Below are positions 60,203 through 64,000 of a stretch of DNA of 64,000 nucleotides, piece after piece. Origin of the DNA: Saccharothrix syringae (GTDB taxonomy: Bacteria > Actinomycetota > Actinomycetes > Mycobacteriales > Pseudonocardiaceae); assembly GCF_009498035.1 (NCBI RefSeq), contig NZ_CP034550.1, positions 4,278,001 through 4,342,000 on the forward strand, read 5' to 3'. Positions within the stretch are counted from its first letter, which is position 1; the number at the start of each line of letters is the position of its first letter. Under the pieces are notes generated by a model. It did not search any database. It was not told the origin of the DNA and worked only from the letters and a program-made list of their open reading frames with translations. The translations under genes were made by a program, and so were the position numbers.

Positions 60203-61861
60203 GTGCCCGTGCGTGTGGAGCAGAGCGGCCGCGTGGTGCAGCAGATCGGTGTCGACGACGGCACCGGTTGGTTGAGCGCGCCCACGCCCGCCCTGGTGGC
60301 CGAGGCCGACGGTTCGGTCCGGGCCCTCAACGACGCCGCCCGCTCCCTGTTCCCCACCGCCGCCGTCGGCGGGTCGCTGGCCGCGGGCTTCCCCTCCTGG
60401 CTGGCCCACGCGCACACCGAGTTCACCGTGCGGTCGGGCCCGGCCGCCCAGCCGGTGCAGGGCCCGGTGGAGCGGCGCTCCTTCGAGGCGCACCCGGTCG
60501 GCCGCGACCGCGGCGCGGTGATGTGGTGGCTGGTCGAGGACACCGACGTGCGGGTGGCCCGCGAGGCGCTGGGCGTGGAGCGGGAGCGCACGGCGCTGCT
60601 GGCCCGGATGTCCTCGGCGCTGTCGACCTCGCTGCACCCCGAGCGCTGCATGGAGGTCACCGCGCGGCTGGCCGCCGACCACCTGGCCGACGCCGCGGTG
60701 GTCATCGCGCCCGGCAGGCAGGACGAGTACCCCGTGGCGCACTGCGTGCGCGACGGCGCGGTGGCGCACGCGCGGCTGGCCTTCGACCCGTACGACGTGC
60801 CGGGGCTGGGCGAGGCGTTGCAGGGCTTCCCGCCGGTGCCGTCGCACTGGCTCGACCCGTCCTCCGCGCCCACCTGGCTGCTGCCCGCCGACTTCGGCGA
60901 GGTGGCGTCGATCGTGGTGACCCCGCTGCCCGGGCACGGCGTCCCGGCCGGCGCGCTGGTGCTGCTGCGCGGTCCCGGGCGGCAGAGCTTCACCGAGCAC
61001 GAGGAGACCTTCGCGCGGCTGTTCGCGGCCCGCGCGGGCGCGGCGATCTCGGCGGCGCGGATGTTCGCCCAGCAGGGCGCGATCACCGACGTGCTGGTCC
61101 GCGACCTGCTGCCGCCGACGCTGCGCCAGTTGGGCGGGGTCGAGTACGCGGGCCGCTACCGGGCGTCGGTGGACACCGAGCGGATCGGCGGCGACTTCTA
61201 CGACGTCCACCCCGTGCCCGGCGGGGAGGACGAGGCGCTGGCCGTGCTCGGCGACGTGTGCGGCAAGGGCCTGGAGGCGGCCGTGCTGACCGGCAAGGTG
61301 CGCACCACCCTCCAGGCGCTGCTGCCGCTGGCCGCCGACCACCAGCGGGTGCTGCGCCTGCTCAACAACGCGCTGCTGTCCACCCACGACAGCCGGTTCG
61401 TGACCCTGGTGCTGGCGTCGGTCCGGCGGGTCGGTGCCCACGTGCGGCTGCGGCTGACCAGCGGTGGCCACCTGCCGCCGCTGGTGGTCCGGGCGACCGG
61501 CGAGGTGCACGAGGTGGCCACGTCCGGCACCCTGGTGGGGGTGCTGCCCGAGATCACCTCGACCACGGCGGAGGTCGTCCTGGCACCCGGTGAGACGTGC
61601 CTGCTCTACACCGACGGGATCACCGAGGCGCTGGGGGGCCCGATGGGCGACGAGATGTTCGGCGAGGAGCGGCTGCGCGCCGCGCTGGCCGACTGCGCGG
61701 GCATGCCCGCCGACGCGATCGTCGAGCACGTGCACATGCTCGCCTCGCAGTGGGTCGGCTCGGGCGAGCACGACGACATCGCCGTGCTGGCCGTCACCGC
61801 GCCGCGCGGCAGGCACCTGACCGCGGTGGACGGCCACGGCCGGGGCCGGTACACGGCATGA
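60203..61861 (+). CDS. PAS-GAF-SpoIIE phosphatase, first gene of the B12/STAS operon
   Basis: A 552-residue protein with a degenerate PAS (~25-115), GAF-like (~125-295) and SpoIIE/PP2C (~325-535) domains. Metal motifs are complete: RIGGDFYDVHP, VLGDVCGKGLEAA, LYTDGITEA and GEHDDIAVLAV. It should dephosphorylate a STAS antagonist, most simply the one two genes downstream. The start is GTG 60203 with GAAGGG upstream; other GTGs 6 and 12 nt later are possible. Its stop overlaps the next ATG (ATGA), giving strict coupling with the cobalamin-binding protein. Confidence 0.92.
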   Translation: MPVRVEQSGRVVQQIGVDDGTGWLSAPTPALVAEADGSVRALNDAARSLFPTAAVGGSLAAGFPSWLAHAHTEFTVRSGPAAQPVQGPVERRSFEAHPVGRDRGAVMWWLVEDTDVRVAREALGVERERTALLARMSSALSTSLHPERCMEVTARLAADHLADAAVVIAPGRQDEYPVAHCVRDGAVAHARLAFDPYDVPGLGEALQGFPPVPSHWLDPSSAPTWLLPADFGEVASIVVTPLPGHGVPAGALVLLRGPGRQSFTEHEETFARLFAARAGAAISAARMFAQQGAITDVLVRDLLPPTLRQLGGVEYAGRYRASVDTERIGGDFYDVHPVPGGEDEALAVLGDVCGKGLEAAVLTGKVRTTLQALLPLAADHQRVLRLLNNALLSTHDSRFVTLVLASVRRVGAHVRLRLTSGGHLPPLVVRATGEVHEVATSGTLVGVLPEITSTTAEVVLAPGETCLLYTDGITEALGGPMGDEMFGEERLRAALADCAGMPADAIVEHVHMLASQWVGSGEHDDIAVLAVTAPRGRHLTAVDGHGRGRYTA

Positions 61862-62931
61862 CGACCGCGGAGCTGACCGACGCCTCGTGCGCCGACCTGC
61901 TGTGGCAGGCGGTGCGCGTCGGCGACGAGCAGGCCGCGGTGGAGCTGGTGCTGGACGCCTTCGCCCGCGGCCTCGACCCCGAGGTGCTGCTGCTGGACGT
62001 CATCGGCGGGGTGCAGCGCAAGGTCGGCGTCGAGTGGGCCGCCAACCGCCTCAGCGTCGCCGACGAGCACGCGGCCACCGCGATCGACGAGCGCGCCGTC
62101 GCGGCCCTGACCCGCGTGCTGCCGCGCCGGGAACCGCACCGCCACCGGGTCGTGGTGGCGTGCGTGGACGGCGAGTGGCACGGCCTGCCCGCGCGGCTGC
62201 TGGCCGAGGTGCTGCGGCTGCGCGGCTTCCGCGTCGACTACCTGGGCGCCCAGGTGCCCACCCCGCACCTGATCACGCACCTGCACCGCACCGGCCCGGA
62301 CGCGGTGGCGCTGTCCGGTTCGATCGCCACGCGGCTGCCGACCGCGCACGCCACCATCACCGCCTGCCAGGCGGCCGGCGTGCCCGTCCTGGTCGGCGGC
62401 AGCGCCTTCGGCCCCGACGGCCGCTACGCGCGCATGCTCGGCGCCGACCTGTGGGCACCCGACGCCCGCACCGCCGCCGACCTGCTCGGCGACGCGCCCC
62501 TGCCGCGCCCGCGCGACGTCCACCAGCCCATCGACGACCTGCCGCACCTGGGCGACCAGGAGTACACGATGGTGTCGCGCACCAGCAGGCAGCTGGTCAA
62601 GGCCGTCTACACCGGCCTGGAGGAGCTGCTGCCGGTCATGCGCACCTACACCGACGCGCAGCGCCACCACACCGCCGAGGACCTGGCGCACATCGTCGAC
62701 TTCCTGGCCACCGCCCTCTACACCGACGACCGCGCCCTGTTCACCGGCTTCACCGCGTGGACGGCCGACGTGCTGCGGGCCCGCGGCGTCCCGGCCCGCT
62801 TCCTGGTGCCCGCCCTGGACCTGCTGGCCGGTGAGCTGCGCGACTTCCCCCGCGCCACCGACCTGCTCGGGGCGGCCCGCGCCGAACTCCTCGCCACGTC
62901 CGACAACCCCGATCCCGGATCGACCACATGA
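61858..62931 (+). CDS. Cobalamin-binding, CarH-like sensor protein
   Basis: A 357-residue soluble protein. Residues ~10-90 resemble the helical cap of CarH-type photoreceptors and contain the W-x9-EH signature exactly (Trp60, Glu70-His71), which covers adenosylcobalamin. Residues ~95-215 are a Rossmann-like B12 domain: RVVVACVDGEWHGLPARLL with candidate axial His108 (E-x-H-x2-P where CarH has E-x-H-x2-G), then LSGSIATRL and VLVGGSAFG. The C-terminal ~130 residues are helical and unlike the MerR DNA-binding domain; no HTH is seen. Known family members sense light by Co-C bond breakage. ATGA overlaps at both ends tie it to a SpoIIE phosphatase and a STAS antagonist. Confidence 0.85.
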   Translation: MTTAELTDASCADLLWQAVRVGDEQAAVELVLDAFARGLDPEVLLLDVIGGVQRKVGVEWAANRLSVADEHAATAIDERAVAALTRVLPRREPHRHRVVVACVDGEWHGLPARLLAEVLRLRGFRVDYLGAQVPTPHLITHLHRTGPDAVALSGSIATRLPTAHATITACQAAGVPVLVGGSAFGPDGRYARMLGADLWAPDARTAADLLGDAPLPRPRDVHQPIDDLPHLGDQEYTMVSRTSRQLVKAVYTGLEELLPVMRTYTDAQRHHTAEDLAHIVDFLATALYTDDRALFTGFTAWTADVLRARGVPARFLVPALDLLAGELRDFPRATDLLGAARAELLATSDNPDPGSTT

Positions 62932-63284
62932 ACCCAGCGCGCACCCTGACCTGCACCACGACCGTCGACGGGGACACCGCCCGCATCGAGGTCGACGGGG
63001 ACATCACCTACACCAACGGAGACCGGCTGCCCACCGCGGTCGGCGAGCTGTTCGCCGCGCACCCCGTGCGGCGCCTGCACCTCGACCTGGCCGGCCTCGG
63101 GTTCTGCGACTCCTCGGGCCTGGGCGCGCTGCTCGGCGTGCTGCGCATCGCCACCGCCACCGGCGCGGAGCTGCACCTGGAGAACCGGCCGCCGTCGCTG
63201 GACCGGCTGCTGCGGCGCACGCGGACCTTCGACCACCTGACCCGCTCGGCGGACCGCGAGCGCAAGGAGCGGCTGGACCACTGA
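62928..63284 (+). CDS. STAS-domain anti-sigma factor antagonist
   Basis: A 118-residue single STAS domain of the SpoIIAA/RsbV class. The phosphorylation loop is LAGLGFCDSSGLGALLG with Ser63 (second Ser) as the likely site. A basic, charged C-terminal tail follows. In the unphosphorylated state such proteins bind an anti-sigma kinase and free the sigma factor. The ATG overlaps the stop of the B12 protein. No anti-sigma kinase or sigma gene is in the window. Its phosphorylation is expected to be reversed by the first gene of this operon. Confidence 0.93.
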   Translation: MNPARTLTCTTTVDGDTARIEVDGDITYTNGDRLPTAVGELFAAHPVRRLHLDLAGLGFCDSSGLGALLGVLRIATATGAELHLENRPPSLDRLLRRTRTFDHLTRSADRERKERLDH

Positions 63285-63302
63285 GGTCCGGGCCCGCGCC
63301 AG

Positions 63303-63427
63303 GGCTCGGACGACCGGGGCCCGAATCGCCGGGGGCCGGGGCGCCGGGGCCTGGACCGCCGAAGCCTGAACCGCCGGGGCTCGAACGACCGGGGCCCGAA
63401 CCGCCGGGGCCCGAACCGCCGGGGCGC
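63303..63427. repeat. Intergenic 15-bp tandem repeat array
   Basis: About eight to nine degenerate copies of a 15-bp unit close to GCCCGAACCGCCGGG fill the whole gap between the STAS gene and the next stop codon. Two central copies are identical. The array has no spacers and is not a CRISPR. No gene or clean terminator hairpin is seen in it. Confidence 0.88.
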
Positions 63428-63429
63428 GG

Positions 63430-64000
63430 TCACGACCCGCGCGCCTGCCGGTCCTCCGGCCGCGCCCACCGGCTGTCGCGGCGGTCGACCAGCACCCGCA
63501 GGCGCCCGGCCAGGTCCACCAGGGCGGGGTGGTGCCGCTGCTCGCACTCGCGCAGCAGGGGGCGCATCCGGTCCGCGACCCGGGTGGAGGTCAGCTCCTC
63601 GGCCAGGTGCACGGCCCGCACGCCGACGCGGGCGCCGCGCACCGGGTCCCCGTCGAGCACGTGGTCCAGCGCCAGGGCGGTCAGCGAGAACGCCGCGCTG
63701 CGGCGCATCCCGGCGCCGTAGCCCTCCACGGCGGCGGTCAGCGCGGGGATCGCGAAGCGCGTGCACATCCGGTCGCCGGCCGCGGCGAGTTCGGTGTGGA
63801 CGGTGCCGGTCATCGCCTGGAGGTCGGTGGGGTCGAAGAACGCCGACCACGGCCGCGGCGCGCCACCACCGGCGGCGGCCAGCTCCTCCTCGCCGCGGGC
63901 CAGCAGCGACAGCGCCTCCACCCGATCGCCGCGCATGGCGTGGGCCCACGCCTGGTTCACCGAGATGATCGCCGAGGTGCGGGCGGAGGCGCCGCGGTCG
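63430..64000 (-). CDS. TPR-like C-terminal part of a regulator, 5' end missing
   Basis: The frame is open from the right window edge to a stop at 63430, giving at least 190 residues. The sequence is alpha-helical with repeat-like helix pairs (MRRSAAFSLTALALDHVLDG, RGARVGVRAVHLAEEL, RVADRMRPLLRECEQRH). This is typical of the tetratricopeptide C-terminal half of actinobacterial XRE-type regulators that begin with a small HTH. That HTH, if present, is outside the window. An internal GTG at 63960 is an unlikely start because the helical frame continues upstream. Confidence 0.65.
   Translation of the reverse strand, partial: DRGASARTSAIISVNQAWAHAMRGDRVEALSLLARGEEELAAAGGGAPRPWSAFFDPTDLQAMTGTVHTELAAAGDRMCTRFAIPALTAAVEGYGAGMRRSAAFSLTALALDHVLDGDPVRGARVGVRAVHLAEELTSTRVADRMRPLLRECEQRHHPALVDLAGRLRVLVDRRDSRWARPEDRQARGS

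Noticed and set aside
63303..63427. CRISPR-like array
   Set aside because: Units are contiguous 15-mers without spacers or leader, and no cas genes are present.

Overview
The window is very GC-rich, gene-dense DNA with strong G/C bias at third codon positions, many GTG starts and ATGA/GTGA gene overlaps. This points to a filamentous actinomycete. A Saccharothrix/Actinosynnema-like Pseudonocardiales host is plausible but unproven. The left three quarters (about 1-48.5 kb) is a biosynthetic gene cluster. The right quarter (about 48.6-64 kb) looks like ordinary chromosome with signalling and stress genes.

Cluster: the genes match the parts list of an abyssomicin-type spirotetronate pathway. Three modular type I polyketide synthases (minus strand, 41.4 to 9.5 kb) encode a KSQ loading module and six extension modules. 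Read colinearly they give an acetyl starter, three malonyl extensions processed to a triene, a methylmalonyl unit left as a ketone, a fully reduced methylmalonyl unit, and a final malonyl unit left as a beta-ketone. That is 16 carbons. There is no thioesterase. Release would instead use the tetronate cassette: glyceryl-ACP synthase and ACP (298-2378), KAS III, acyltransferase and alpha/beta-hydrolase (41.5-44.3 kb). These add a C3 glyceryl unit, giving C19, the abyssomicin C carbon count, and make the exocyclic methylene dienophile. A small AbyU-like beta-barrel protein (8987-9496) is the likely spirotetronate cyclase (Diels-Alderase). Tailoring candidates are a luciferase-like monooxygenase with a flavin reductase (cut by the left edge), a second FAD monooxygenase, a P450 with its own ferredoxin, and an aldo/keto reductase. 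An acyl-CoA carboxylase beta subunit may feed extender units. A SARP and a LAL/LuxR regulator are convergent at 2.5-6.2 kb. Triplet 7-mer repeats at 11-bp spacing, the form of a SARP operator, lie before the cyclase, the PKS operon and both arms of the oxidase region. The cluster probably continues left of position 1, because no transporter or second P450 is seen here.

Right flank: an alpha/beta-hydrolase and a DUF2795 protein come first. A decayed IS110-type transposase follows (49.9-50.4 kb). Next are a NarL-type two-component pair with a palindromic operator shared with a divergent beta-lactamase-like membrane hydrolase, an enolase-superfamily enzyme, a DUF6069 membrane protein, a PrsW-type protease and an Hsp20 chaperone behind a long inverted repeat. 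Last are two SpoIIE phosphatases. The second is translationally coupled to a cobalamin-binding protein carrying the CarH photoreceptor motif W-x9-EH and to a STAS antagonist. This is a candidate light-responsive partner-switching module. A truncated regulator closes the window. Fifteen-base tandem repeats recur, both in coding linkers and between genes.
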